Source: Pseudomonadota bacterium
GTDB lineage: Bacteria > Pseudomonadota > Gammaproteobacteria > Xanthomonadales > Rhodanobacteraceae
Reading direction: 5' to 3'
DNA: 35,689 nt
NCBI GenBank assembly: GCA_023430685.1
Contig: JAEYZH010000125.1
Span: 1 to 35,689 of the forward strand
The notes beneath the pieces were generated by a model. It made no database searches. It was not told where the DNA came from and saw only the letters and a program-made list of their open reading frames with translations. The translations under genes and the position numbers were made by a program. How positions within the stretch are numbered: position 1 is the stretch's first letter; the number at the start of each line of letters is the position of its first letter. Positions 16,329-23,595 of this stretch are shown here, in pieces.

Positions 16329-16787
16329 TCAATTGCGCGTGCGGTCGACGGCCGCGAGGCCGCGCAGCATCCGCTTCAGTTCGCTCCACATCGCGCGCTT
16401 GGCCACGGCATCACGCGCGAGTGCGGCGGGTTCGGCCAGCACCACCCAACCGATCGACTGCTGGCGCGCCGTCGGCAGGCAGGCGCCCGCGGCGCGCGCG
16501 CGCGCGTCGCCGAACGCGACCAGTGCGTCCGCCGTCGCAAGCGCGTCCTCGTCGACGCTGGGCTCGAAGCGGCAGCCGACGCGCGCGAACGCGAACGCGC
16601 GTCGCACGTCGCCGAGCAGCCGCGGGGCGACCGCTTGATCGGCCAGCACGACGACGACGCGTCGTTCGGCTGCAGCGCCGGATGCGGCCGCGGGCGGGAT
16701 CGAGGTGCCCGCGACCTGCGAGCCGCGCAGCACGTAGACGTCGATGCCGATCTCGGCGAGCCGGCGCAGGCTGGCGTCATCGCGCAT
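16329..16787 (-). CDS. holD: Probable DNA polymerase III psi subunit (HolD-like)
   Basis: 152 residues, proposed psi subunit on three grounds. First, it lies directly upstream of rimI, as holD does in E. coli. Second, the N-terminus SLRRLAEIGIDVYVLRGSQVAG aligns in pattern with E. coli psi LQQLGITQWSLRRPGALQG. Third, the middle RVVVVLADQAVAPRLLGDVRRAFA and the end AKRAMWSELKRMLRGL follow psi's LVMVANDLP...LVSDVLRAL and ARAALWQQI. Psi bridges chi (HolC, encoded here at 12.2 kb) to the clamp loader. Sequence conservation is low, as is normal for psi. The ATG at 16787 overlaps the preceding stop by 11 bases. Alternative: a lineage-specific hypothetical protein. Confidence 0.65.
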   Translation of the reverse strand: MRDDASLRRLAEIGIDVYVLRGSQVAGTSIPPAAASGAAAERRVVVVLADQAVAPRLLGDVRRAFAFARVGCRFEPSVDEDALATADALVAFGDARARAAGACLPTARQQSIGWVVLAEPAALARDAVAKRAMWSELKRMLRGLAAVDRTRN

Positions 16788-17394
16788 CGTGTTTCCCCGC
16801 ATTCGCGCGCAGGTCCGCGTCGAAGCGCCCGAAGATCGTGTCGAGCGCGGCGCCGTAGGCGTCCACCGTCGCCTGCAGCGTCGCGTCCGCCGCGGGTACT
16901 TCCGCGCGGTAGTACTCGTCGATGATCGGTGCGCCATCGATCGCGCTCGCGCGCAGCTTGAGCGCCGCAACGGCAGTGAAGCCCCCGGCCTCGCCGGGCA
17001 CGCGATCGAGACGAAGGATGATCCCGCCGATCCGCACCGCGGGTCGGCTCTTGGGCAGTTCGTCGGTCACGGTCGTGGCCGCGCCGGCATCCCGCAACTG
17101 CGCGAGCAGGCGCCGCTGCACGATGCGCGTCGGCGGATCGGTCCAGAGCTGGTAGTGATACTGGCGCAGGCGCTGCGCGCCCGGGTCGAGCGCGTAGACC
17201 AGCGCCTGGTCGGCGTACAGGCCATCGGCGCCGAACGCTTCGACGACGATCGGCGCATCGAACAGCGGCGTCGCGTGCGGCTCGAGTGGCTGCGGTCGCG
17301 GCATCCGGTACCAGGTGAAGTCAGGCACCGCGGGCGCGCCGCCGCAGCCGCCGAGCGCGAGCACGAGCACGGCGACGATCGCGGACTTCGTCAT
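16777..17394 (-). CDS. ABC-type transport auxiliary lipoprotein (PqiC/YmbA-like)
   Basis: 205 residues. The signal MTKSAIVAVLVLALGGC has a lipobox LGGC with the lipidated Cys near residue 17, so it is a membrane-anchored periplasmic lipoprotein. FTWYRMPRPQPLEP, DAPIVVEAFGADGLYADQALVY and RQYHYQLWTDPPTRIVQRRLLAQLR match the ABC_trans_aux (DUF330/PqiC) pattern. Such lipoproteins partner MCE proteins, probably at the outer membrane, in lipid transport. It follows the MCE gene with a 4-base overlap and takes the position that a soluble MlaC would hold in the E. coli mla operon. It probably receives or delivers lipids at the outer-membrane end (inference). Confidence 0.85.
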   Translation of the reverse strand: MTKSAIVAVLVLALGGCGGAPAVPDFTWYRMPRPQPLEPHATPLFDAPIVVEAFGADGLYADQALVYALDPGAQRLRQYHYQLWTDPPTRIVQRRLLAQLRDAGAATTVTDELPKSRPAVRIGGIILRLDRVPGEAGGFTAVAALKLRASAIDGAPIIDEYYRAEVPAADATLQATVDAYGAALDTIFGRFDADLRANAGKHDAR

Positions 17395-18317
17395 TGCGGC
17401 TCCTCCTCGAGCTGGTCCGCCTTGGGCGACAGGATCAGCCGGTTCGGATGGCGGCGGATCTCGCGGCTGAATTCGTCGAGGTTGCGGCTCGACGACTCCA
17501 GGTGATGGGTGATCACGTCCATGCGGCTCGACAGCGAGGCGAGCACGCTCGCCAGATCCTGCACCGCGCGGCGGATGTCCTGCCGGTTGTCGCCCGCGAT
17601 GCCGGCGAGGTCGCCGAGCGCGCGATCGAGCGTCTCGCGCGTCTTGCGCAGTTCGCCCGCGAGCGCACGCGCCTCGCCGAGGATCTCGCCGACCGCGGCG
17701 CGGTTCGCGGGTTTCAGCACCTCGTTGAGCCCCGCGGAGGCCTGGTTCAGGCGCTCGAGCAGCACGCGCGTCTGCTCGACGAGGATCGGCGCGCCTTCGT
17801 CGATCGTGCCGGTGATCGAATCGACGCGTTCCGAGAGGCTGCGGATCAGCGGCGAGATCTGCGTGCGCGTCAGCGTCGTGACTTCACCCGCGAGCTGGTT
17901 CATCGCGGCGAAGATGTCGGCGCCTTCCTCGCCGCGCAGTTCCGCGCCCGGCGCGAGCATCTCGCGGGCCGTGCCCTCGCGGATTCCGATCGACACGTCC
18001 GCGAGCAGCCCACTCGATTGCAGCCGCGCGATGCTGTCGACCGGGATCGGCCAGTCGCGACGCAGTGCGAGTTCGACCTTGTAGCGCGTGCCCTCGGCGG
18101 TGCGTTCCGGCACGACCTGGCCGACCTGGCCGATGCGGTAACCCTCGTAGAACACTGGCGCACCGTAGCGCAGCCCGGTCACGTTGCGATAGCGCACGAG
18201 ATAGTCGTCGCTCGCGACGCTGCGGCCGGTGATGAGCGCGAGGCCGAACAGCAGCAGGCCGATCGCGGCGACCACGAAGATGCCGACCAGCGTGTAGTTG
18301 ACGGTGTCGCGTCTCAA
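17391..18317 (-). CDS. mlaD: MCE-domain lipid-binding protein (MlaD-like)
   Basis: 308 residues from a TTG at 18317. A single N-terminal membrane helix (YTLVGIFVVAAIGLLLFGLAL) anchors it, followed by one MCE domain (about 90 residues; VRYRNVTGLRYGAPVFYEGY and GQVGQVVPE) and a long helical tail with heptad character (ERVDSITGTI, LLERLNQASAGLNEVL, LASVLASLSSRMDVI). MCE proteins form hexameric rings or tubes that pass phospholipids between membranes; the long helical tail suggests a needle-like extension. Start: the TTG is preceded by GGGGAAGGGG and gives the usual short cytoplasmic stub RRDTVNYT. A GTG at 18377 would add 20 Arg/Gly-rich residues. It sits between the ATPase and lipoprotein genes. 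Confidence 0.9.
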   Translation of the reverse strand: MRRDTVNYTLVGIFVVAAIGLLLFGLALITGRSVASDDYLVRYRNVTGLRYGAPVFYEGYRIGQVGQVVPERTAEGTRYKVELALRRDWPIPVDSIARLQSSGLLADVSIGIREGTAREMLAPGAELRGEEGADIFAAMNQLAGEVTTLTRTQISPLIRSLSERVDSITGTIDEGAPILVEQTRVLLERLNQASAGLNEVLKPANRAAVGEILGEARALAGELRKTRETLDRALGDLAGIAGDNRQDIRRAVQDLASVLASLSSRMDVITHHLESSSRNLDEFSREIRRHPNRLILSPKADQLEEEPQ

Positions 18318-18381
18318 GCCCCTTCCCCATCCGGCACGCGGCGCCGGTGCGCCGGAGCCGCGGCGGAATGATCGCACAGGA

Positions 18382-19182
18382 TCACGCCTCTTCCTCGGTC
18401 AGCCGCCGCAGGTATGCGTCGGCGTCGACCAGCACTTCGCGCGGACGGCGATTGAGCAGGTCCTGGATGCGCTCGATGCGCGAGGCGCGCACCTCGGCGA
18501 CGCTGCCGGTCAGCAGCACCTCGCCCTGGTCGAGCACGGTGATCGTGTCGGCAATCTTGAACGCGCTCTCGAGTTCGTGCGTGACGACGACGATCGTCAT
18601 GCGCAGCGCGTCGCGCAGTCGCAGGATCAGCTCGTCGAGTTCGGCCGAGACCACCGGATCGAGGCCGGCCGAGGGTTCATCGAAGAACAGCAGGCGCGGA
18701 TCCATCACGATCGCGCGCGCGAGCGCCGCGCGCTTGACCATGCCGCCCGAGAGCTGGCTCGGCATCAGGTCCTGGAAACCGCCGAGGTTGACCACCTCGA
18801 GCTTGATGCGGCTCATGATCCGGATCGTCGACTCGTCGAGCGTGGTGAGTTCGCGCAGGGGCAGCGCGACGTTGTCGCCGACCGTCATCGAGGTCAGCAG
18901 CGCGCCGCCCTGGAACGAAACCCCGATGCGCTTGCGCACGTCGAGCAGCTCGCGTGCGCTCGCCTTGCCGAGGTCGATGCCGAACAACCGGACGCTGCCC
19001 GAGGCCGGCCGCTGCAGCCCGAGCAGGTGGCGCAGCAGGGTGCTCTTGCCCGAGCCCGAACCGCCCATGATCACGCGGATCTCGCCCGCGCCAACCGAGA
19101 AGTCGATGCCGTGCAGCACGCGCCGACGGCCATACCAGGCTTCGAGCCGTTCGACCTCGATCAGGGGCGCAGGCGTGTTCAT
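18382..19182 (-). CDS. mlaF: MlaF-like ABC transporter ATP-binding protein
   Basis: 266 residues, ATPase of an MCE lipid transporter. Walker A GGSGSGKST is at residues 40-48, the Q-loop follows in SFQGGALLTSMT, signature LSGGM at 144-148, Walker B LLFFDEP at 164-170 and the switch His in VVVTHELESA near 202. GALLTSMTVGDNVALPL and RIMSRIKLEVVNLGG are typical of the MlaF/YrbF subgroup. The last 25 residues (RPREVLVDADAYLRRLTEEEA) may contact a partner; in E. coli the MlaF C-terminus handshakes with MlaB, the STAS subunit. It lies one base after the permease stop, in one operon with it. Confidence 0.94.
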   Translation of the reverse strand: MNTPAPLIEVERLEAWYGRRRVLHGIDFSVGAGEIRVIMGGSGSGKSTLLRHLLGLQRPASGSVRLFGIDLGKASARELLDVRKRIGVSFQGGALLTSMTVGDNVALPLRELTTLDESTIRIMSRIKLEVVNLGGFQDLMPSQLSGGMVKRAALARAIVMDPRLLFFDEPSAGLDPVVSAELDELILRLRDALRMTIVVVTHELESAFKIADTITVLDQGEVLLTGSVAEVRASRIERIQDLLNRRPREVLVDADAYLRRLTEEEA

Positions 19183-19183
19183 G

Positions 19184-19981
19184 TCATCGATTGAGGAAGT
19201 AGCTGAATACCATGTCGACCACGATGATCCAGCAGATCGACAGCACCACCGCGCGCGTGGTCGCGCGTCCGACGCCCTCCGCGCCGCCGCTGACCGAGAA
19301 GCCGGTGCTGACGCCGATCAACGTGATCAGCAGCGCGAACACGACGCTCTTGGACAGGCCTTGCCAGACGTCGCCCGGATCGAGCAGCGACATCGACTGC
19401 AGCAGGTAGGCCGCGGGCGTCACGTCGAGCGCGGGCGCGCTGTAGAGCGCGGCGCCGAGGATCGCCACCGCATCGGCGAACACCGTCAGCGCAGGCAGCA
19501 TCACGAGCATCGCGATCAGCGCGGGCGCGACGAGGAAGCGCACCGGCGCGATCCCGATCACCGCGAGCGCGTCGACTTCCTGCGACACCGACATCGAACC
19601 GATGCGCGCCGCGAGCGCCGAACCCGAACGCCCCGCGACGAGGATCGCGGTGATCAGGGCGCCGAATTCGCGCGTGACCGACTTCGCGACCGCGACGACG
19701 ACCTGCGACTGCGCTCCGAACTCGCTCAGCGAGGCGACGAACTGGATTCCGAGCATGAGCCCGACCGTGAACCCGAGCAGGGCCACGATCGGCAGCGCGT
19801 CGACGCCGATCTCGCGCATCTGGCGCGCGATCGCGGCGAGCCGCACCGGCTGGCCGACACGCCACCCGACGGCGGCGTAATAGAGCGAATCGAACAGCAG
19901 GACCGCCGCATGCCCGACGCCCGCGAACGCATCGAGCGTGGTGCGCCCGATCGCGGCGAACGGGCGTGCCGGCGCGCTCAC
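19184..19981 (-). CDS. mlaE: MlaE-like ABC transporter permease
   Basis: 265 residues, integral membrane permease of the MlaE family, moving phospholipids with MlaF and the MCE protein. The N-terminal amphipathic interfacial helix (LLFDSLYYAAVGWRVGQPV) is followed by about five membrane helices. GFTVGLMLGIQF and the segment REFGALITAILVAGRSGSALAARIGSM with EVDALAVIGI are the family's most conserved parts, the latter forming the coupling helix. Start: GTG at 19981 overlapping the STAS gene's stop as GTGA, implying translational coupling of transporter and STAS protein. It ends with FSYFLNR, intact. Confidence 0.94.
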   Translation of the reverse strand: MSAPARPFAAIGRTTLDAFAGVGHAAVLLFDSLYYAAVGWRVGQPVRLAAIARQMREIGVDALPIVALLGFTVGLMLGIQFVASLSEFGAQSQVVVAVAKSVTREFGALITAILVAGRSGSALAARIGSMSVSQEVDALAVIGIAPVRFLVAPALIAMLVMLPALTVFADAVAILGAALYSAPALDVTPAAYLLQSMSLLDPGDVWQGLSKSVVFALLITLIGVSTGFSVSGGAEGVGRATTRAVVLSICWIIVVDMVFSYFLNR

Positions 19982-20316
19982 GCGAGCAGGGCGTCGGCGG
20001 CGGGCACGAGGTGGAACACGCGGTCGAGCCGCGCGAGTTCGAGCACCGCGCGCACCGCGTCGCTGACCGCGACCAGCGCGAAGCGGCTGCCGCGTGCTCG
20101 CGCGGCCTGGAAGCCTTCGACCAGTGCCGCGATGCCGGAGGAATCGATGTAGCTCACTGCCGAGAGTTCGACCCCGACCGGCGCGCCGCTCGCGAGCGCA
20201 TCGAGCACTTCACGCCGCACGTCCTGCGACCACGACAGGTCGACCTCGCCGCTCAGGCGCACCAGCACGTAGCCGTCGCCGTCCTCGCGCGCGACGCTGT
20301 TGGCTTGCATGTTCAT
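19978..20316 (-). CDS. STAS-domain protein, anti-sigma-factor antagonist / MlaB type
   Basis: 112 residues, a single STAS domain. VSYIDSSGIAALVEG (around residues 55-67) carries the SpoIIAA/RsbV phosphorylation motif DSSG, with Ser59/Ser60 as candidate phospho-acceptors. GDGYVLVRLSGEVDLSWSQD is the standard first strand pair. In E. coli, MlaB is a STAS protein that binds and activates MlaF but has no known kinase. Here the gene is coupled on both sides: its ATG at 20316 overlaps the upstream phosphatase/kinase stop (ATGA) and its stop overlaps the permease start. It could serve as MlaB, as a partner-switch antagonist, or both. Longer in-frame starts upstream lie within the previous gene and are unlikely. 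Confidence 0.9.
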   Translation of the reverse strand: MNMQANSVAREDGDGYVLVRLSGEVDLSWSQDVRREVLDALASGAPVGVELSAVSYIDSSGIAALVEGFQAARARGSRFALVAVSDAVRAVLELARLDRVFHLVPAADALLA

Positions 20317-22034
20317 GCCTCGTTGGCCTCGTCGTTGTTGCCGTCGGTGATGCGCTTGCGCAGGACCAGGCGATTGCCTTCGCCTCCCGGCGCCGCCTCG
20401 ATCTGCCAGTCGTCCATGACCTCGTCGATCAGCGCGAGACCGAAGCCGCCGCAGCGACACTCGCCGAGCGGTTTCGCGCGGATGCTCGCCGCATCCACGC
20501 GCGGCGCGCGATCGGTGAGCTCGAAGCTCACGTAGTGGCCTGCGCGTGACAGCCGCAGCTCGATGTCACCGCTGTGCGTGGGTCCGTAGGCGTGGCGGAT
20601 GATGTTGGTGCAGGCCTCGTCGACCGCGAGCACGAGGCAGTCGCGCAGGCGCGGTTCGATGCCGATGCGGTCGAGTGCCTGGCGCAACGCGCCCCGCAGG
20701 CTGCGCATTTCCTCGGCACGCGCGGGCACGCGCAGTTCGAGCAGCGATTCAGGCGCGCCCGCGCGCGGCGCTTCGACCATCAGCAGCGTGGTGTCGTCGA
20801 CGAGCCGCAGCTGCCTGAGGTCGGTCAGCAGCCCGCGCAGGCGCGCATCGGTCGAGGCGGCGGCGTGGCGCGCGATCAGTTCACGCACCCCCGCGTTGCC
20901 GATCGGCTTGCCGGCGGCGTCGCGCACGTCCGTCGCGCCATCGGAAAACGCGTAGAGCGTGCCGCCCTCGAGCGCGACTTCGTGCTCGTCGAACGCGATC
21001 CCGGGCAGGATGCCGAGCGGCGGCCCGCCCGATGCGTACTCCGCGAACCTGCCGTGCGCGTGCACGACCACCGGCGGAAAGCCCGCACCGGCGAAGCGGA
21101 CGCGCGTGGCGGCGCGGTCGCAGTAGCCGACCACCGCGCAGACGAAGCGGCCGTCCTGCGTGGTTTCGCAGAGTTCGTCGTTGACGCGCGCGAGCCAGCG
21201 GGAGGGATCGGCGCCGTCCTTGCCGGCCCAGCGCAACAGCGAGGCGGTGCGCACCATCAGCAGCGCGGCGTCGAGGCCCTTGCCCGAGACATCGCCGATC
21301 AGGAATCCGATGCGGCCATCGGGCAGGTCGAAGTAGTCGTAGAAATCGCCCGAGATCTCGTGCGCCGGGCGATTCACGCCGATCACCGGGAAACCGTCGC
21401 GCCGGCGCCGGGGCAGCAGCGAGCGCTGCAGCCTGCGCGCGAGGTCGAATTCGCGCTTGAGGCGCTGCTGTTCGAGCAGCACGCTGGCCATGCGCGCGCT
21501 GTTGATCGCGAGCGCCGCGGGCGCCGCCACGAGGTCGAGCAGCTCGGCGTCGGCGTCGTCGAACGGCCGGCCGTCGCGCCGGTTCACGATCTCGAGCGCG
21601 CCGATCGGACCCGCGGCCGTGCGCAGCGGTGCGCAGACGAGGCTGTGCGTGACAAACCCGGTCTGGTCATCCGATTCGCGCCACACGCGCGGATCGCTGG
21701 CCGCATCGACGACGAGCTGGGTCGCGTTGTCGGCGACCGTGCGCCCGACGATGCCCTGGCCGACCGCGAGCCGCGTGCCGCTGATGTCGACCGGGCCGAC
21801 GCAGACGCGGCAATCCAGCACGCCGGTCAGCGGATCGAGCAGGAACAGCGATGCGCCCTCGACCTGCATGAAGTCGACGACGCGATTCACGACCTCGGGC
21901 AGCGTCTGGCGCAGGTCCAGCGAGACCGCGAGCGCCTGCGAGAGGCCGGCAAGGAAGCGCAGCGTGTCGGCCCCGGCCGGCGGCGCGCCTGCGCCGGCGG
22001 CCATTGCCGGCTGCGTGGCATGCGCGGGGTTCAT
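20313..22034 (-). CDS. GAF - PP2C (SpoIIE/RsbU) phosphatase - HATPase (RsbW-like) regulator
   Basis: 573 residues with three domains. A GAF sensor (about 25-185; FMQVEGASLFLLD, APLRTAAGPIGALEIVNR) leads through a helical linker (ARRLQRSLLP) to a PP2C/SpoIIE phosphatase (about 212-422). The metal ligands are present: SGDFYDYF (D230), IGDVSGKG (D248), FSDGATD (D365) and LVDDTTL (D413/414). A HATPase_c kinase domain follows (about 432-563): N-box DEACTNIIRHAY (E473, N477), a degenerate G1 box TDRAPRVD in place of DxGxG, and GGFGLALI as G2. One protein thus carries both a phosphatase and an RsbW-like kinase, whose obvious substrate is the STAS protein encoded next. The ATG at 22034 overlaps the pssA stop (ATGA). 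Confidence 0.92.
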   Translation of the reverse strand: MNPAHATQPAMAAGAGAPPAGADTLRFLAGLSQALAVSLDLRQTLPEVVNRVVDFMQVEGASLFLLDPLTGVLDCRVCVGPVDISGTRLAVGQGIVGRTVADNATQLVVDAASDPRVWRESDDQTGFVTHSLVCAPLRTAAGPIGALEIVNRRDGRPFDDADAELLDLVAAPAALAINSARMASVLLEQQRLKREFDLARRLQRSLLPRRRRDGFPVIGVNRPAHEISGDFYDYFDLPDGRIGFLIGDVSGKGLDAALLMVRTASLLRWAGKDGADPSRWLARVNDELCETTQDGRFVCAVVGYCDRAATRVRFAGAGFPPVVVHAHGRFAEYASGGPPLGILPGIAFDEHEVALEGGTLYAFSDGATDVRDAAGKPIGNAGVRELIARHAAASTDARLRGLLTDLRQLRLVDDTTLLMVEAPRAGAPESLLELRVPARAEEMRSLRGALRQALDRIGIEPRLRDCLVLAVDEACTNIIRHAYGPTHSGDIELRLSRAGHYVSFELTDRAPRVDAASIRAKPLGECRCGGFGLALIDEVMDDWQIEAAPGGEGNRLVLRKRITDGNNDEANEA

Positions 22035-22831
22035 CCGTCGCCGTGGGTACCGCCACGTGCGGCCCGCTGGCGCCGGTTCTGCTGCAGGCCCCACAGCGTC
22101 ATCACCGGACCGGACAGCACGTACAGCACCGCGATCGCGAACAGCACGCGCGGCGGATCGAGCGCAAGCCCGACCAGCACCAGCATCGCGGCCGGGATCC
22201 AGATGAACGGCACGCGATCCGACAGCGGCCACGCCTTGAAGCTGAAGTAGCGCACGCGGCTCACCATCAGCAGGCCCGCGATGACCGCCACGAACGGCGT
22301 GACGAAGTCCATGTCGGTCGCGTGCAAGCCGAACAGCCCGCCATCCTCGACCGACCAGACGAAGGACATGCACAAGCCCGCCGCGGCCGGGCTCGCGAGG
22401 CCCTGGAAGTAGCGCTTGTCCGCGACCCCGACCTGCGTGTTGAAGCGCGCGAGGCGCAGTGCCGCGCAGGCCGCGTAGATGAAGGCGGCGGCCCAGCCGA
22501 CCTTGCCCCAGCTGGGTCCGTACGCGGTGAGCGCCGACAGCGACCAGGTGTAGAGCACCAGCGACGGTGCGAGGCCGAAGCTCACGAGGTCCGACAACGA
22601 GTCGTACTGCACGCCGAAATCGCTCTGGGTACCGGTCAGTCGCGCGACCCGACCGTCGAGGCCGTCGAGGATCGCAGCGACGAACACCGCGATCGCAGCC
22701 TGCGTGTAGCGCCCGCCGATACCGGCCACGATCGCGTAGTACCCCGCGAACATCGCGGCCGTCGTGAACAGGTTCGGCAGCAGGTAGATTCCGCGCGGTG
22801 GCTTGCGCGCTCCGGTCGGGCTCGGTTCCAT
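22031..22831 (-). CDS. pssA: CDP-diacylglycerol--serine O-phosphatidyltransferase (type II)
   Basis: 266 residues, integral membrane CDP-alcohol phosphotransferase. It makes phosphatidylserine, the precursor of phosphatidylethanolamine. The catalytic pattern DG-x2-AR-x8-G-x3-D-x3-D is complete (DGRVAR, then G, YDSLSD) near residues 59-80. The opening GIYLLPNLFTTAAMFAGYYA and the later ALRLARFN and QGLASPAAAG are typical of bacterial PssA. About eight hydrophobic segments follow. It is the first gene of the minus-strand operon; its stop overlaps the GAF-PP2C-HATPase start, directly linking phospholipid synthesis with the downstream regulator and lipid transporter. Confidence 0.92.
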   Translation of the reverse strand: MEPSPTGARKPPRGIYLLPNLFTTAAMFAGYYAIVAGIGGRYTQAAIAVFVAAILDGLDGRVARLTGTQSDFGVQYDSLSDLVSFGLAPSLVLYTWSLSALTAYGPSWGKVGWAAAFIYAACAALRLARFNTQVGVADKRYFQGLASPAAAGLCMSFVWSVEDGGLFGLHATDMDFVTPFVAVIAGLLMVSRVRYFSFKAWPLSDRVPFIWIPAAMLVLVGLALDPPRVLFAIAVLYVLSGPVMTLWGLQQNRRQRAARGGTHGDG

Positions 22832-22977
22832 GTCGATCCGCGAGGCTGGGCTGGCGATGGGCGGAGTGTACCGTGATCCTCAATTCCGCGGTTTCTTGCT
22901 TGTATCGTGCGCCGACTGGTGCTATCCAGTCGCCTGTCCGGCGCCTCGCAGCGCCCATCCGAGATGCGAAGGCCCCC

Positions 22978-23388
22978 ATGAAGCGTTCCTGGCCCCTGCT
23001 GTTCCTGCTCGCCGCCTGCGTGCCCGCGCTCGCCGCCGACATGTACTCGTGGACCGACGCGAACGGCGTCCGCCACTTCTCCGACTCGCCGCCGCCGGCG
23101 AGCGCAAAGGCACAGAAGATCCGGCTCAAGGGCGGCGTCGCGACGAACGAAGCGGAACCTGCCGACGCCGCGTCCGGAGCGGGGACTTCGCTTGCCGCTG
23201 CCGCGGGCTACTCGCCGGACGACATCAAGCGCAACTGCGAGATCGCGCGCGGTAACTTGGCGGCGCTGGAAGGCCAGCAGGTACCGATGGATGCGGACGG
23301 ATTCCCGATCGACCTCGACAAGGCGAAGATCCGCCAAGCGCAGATCGACAAGGCGAACCAGCAGATCAAGCTGTTCTGCACCGACTGA
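22978..23388 (+). CDS. DUF4124 domain-containing secreted protein
   Basis: 136 residues. A signal peptide (MKRSWPLLFLLAACVPALAA, probable cleavage after ALA) precedes a DUF4124 segment, DMYSWTDANGVRHFSDSPPP, which is the family's hallmark and recalls a short beta-hairpin motif also seen in larger periplasmic enzymes. After an Ala-rich linker comes a helical tail with two Cys (IKRNCEIAR and IKLFCTD) that may form a disulfide in the periplasm (inference). No enzymatic function is known for the family. The ATG at 22978 was chosen because it directly begins the signal peptide; the frame is open further upstream but without a signal-like start. Divergent from pssA. Confidence 0.88.
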   Translation: MKRSWPLLFLLAACVPALAADMYSWTDANGVRHFSDSPPPASAKAQKIRLKGGVATNEAEPADAASGAGTSLAAAAGYSPDDIKRNCEIARGNLAALEGQQVPMDADGFPIDLDKAKIRQAQIDKANQQIKLFCTD

Positions 23389-23503
23389 GCCGCCCACCAC
23401 TACCGCCAGGTGCGGACAGGTCACGCGCAGCGCGGCACGCACGCACCGAGTCCGGATCGCAGGGTACCGCCCGCTGTGTCGCCTGACCCGCAGGGGTGCT
23501 TCC

Positions 23504-23526
23504 GCGCGCCGGTGCCGTAGGCGCGC
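23504..23526. terminator. GC hairpin after the DUF4124 gene
   Basis: GCGCGCC at 23504-23510 and GGCGCGC at 23520-23526 pair around a nine-base loop, 115 bases beyond the DUF4124 stop and before the proS promoter candidate. There is no U-tract. It may end the DUF4124 transcript. Confidence 0.3.
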
Positions 23527-23560
23527 AGCCCGAATCCCCAGCGTGCGGCGCCCGCGCTGC

Positions 23561-23566
23561 TAGAAT
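23561..23566 (+). promoter_or_regulatory. Candidate -10 box of proS (TAGAAT)
   Basis: TAGAAT, the same hexamer as upstream of pepA, would start a transcript near 23573 with a leader of about 23 bases. No recognisable -35 or Shine-Dalgarno is seen. Confidence 0.4.
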
Positions 23567-23595
23567 CGACGGTTCCGCCGTCCACGCCGAACGCC

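Noticed and set aside
19978..22034. Classical sigma-B-type general stress regulator
   Set aside because: No sigma factor gene is adjacent, and the kinase and phosphatase are fused and coupled to a transporter. Control of a distant sigma factor is still possible but not supported here.
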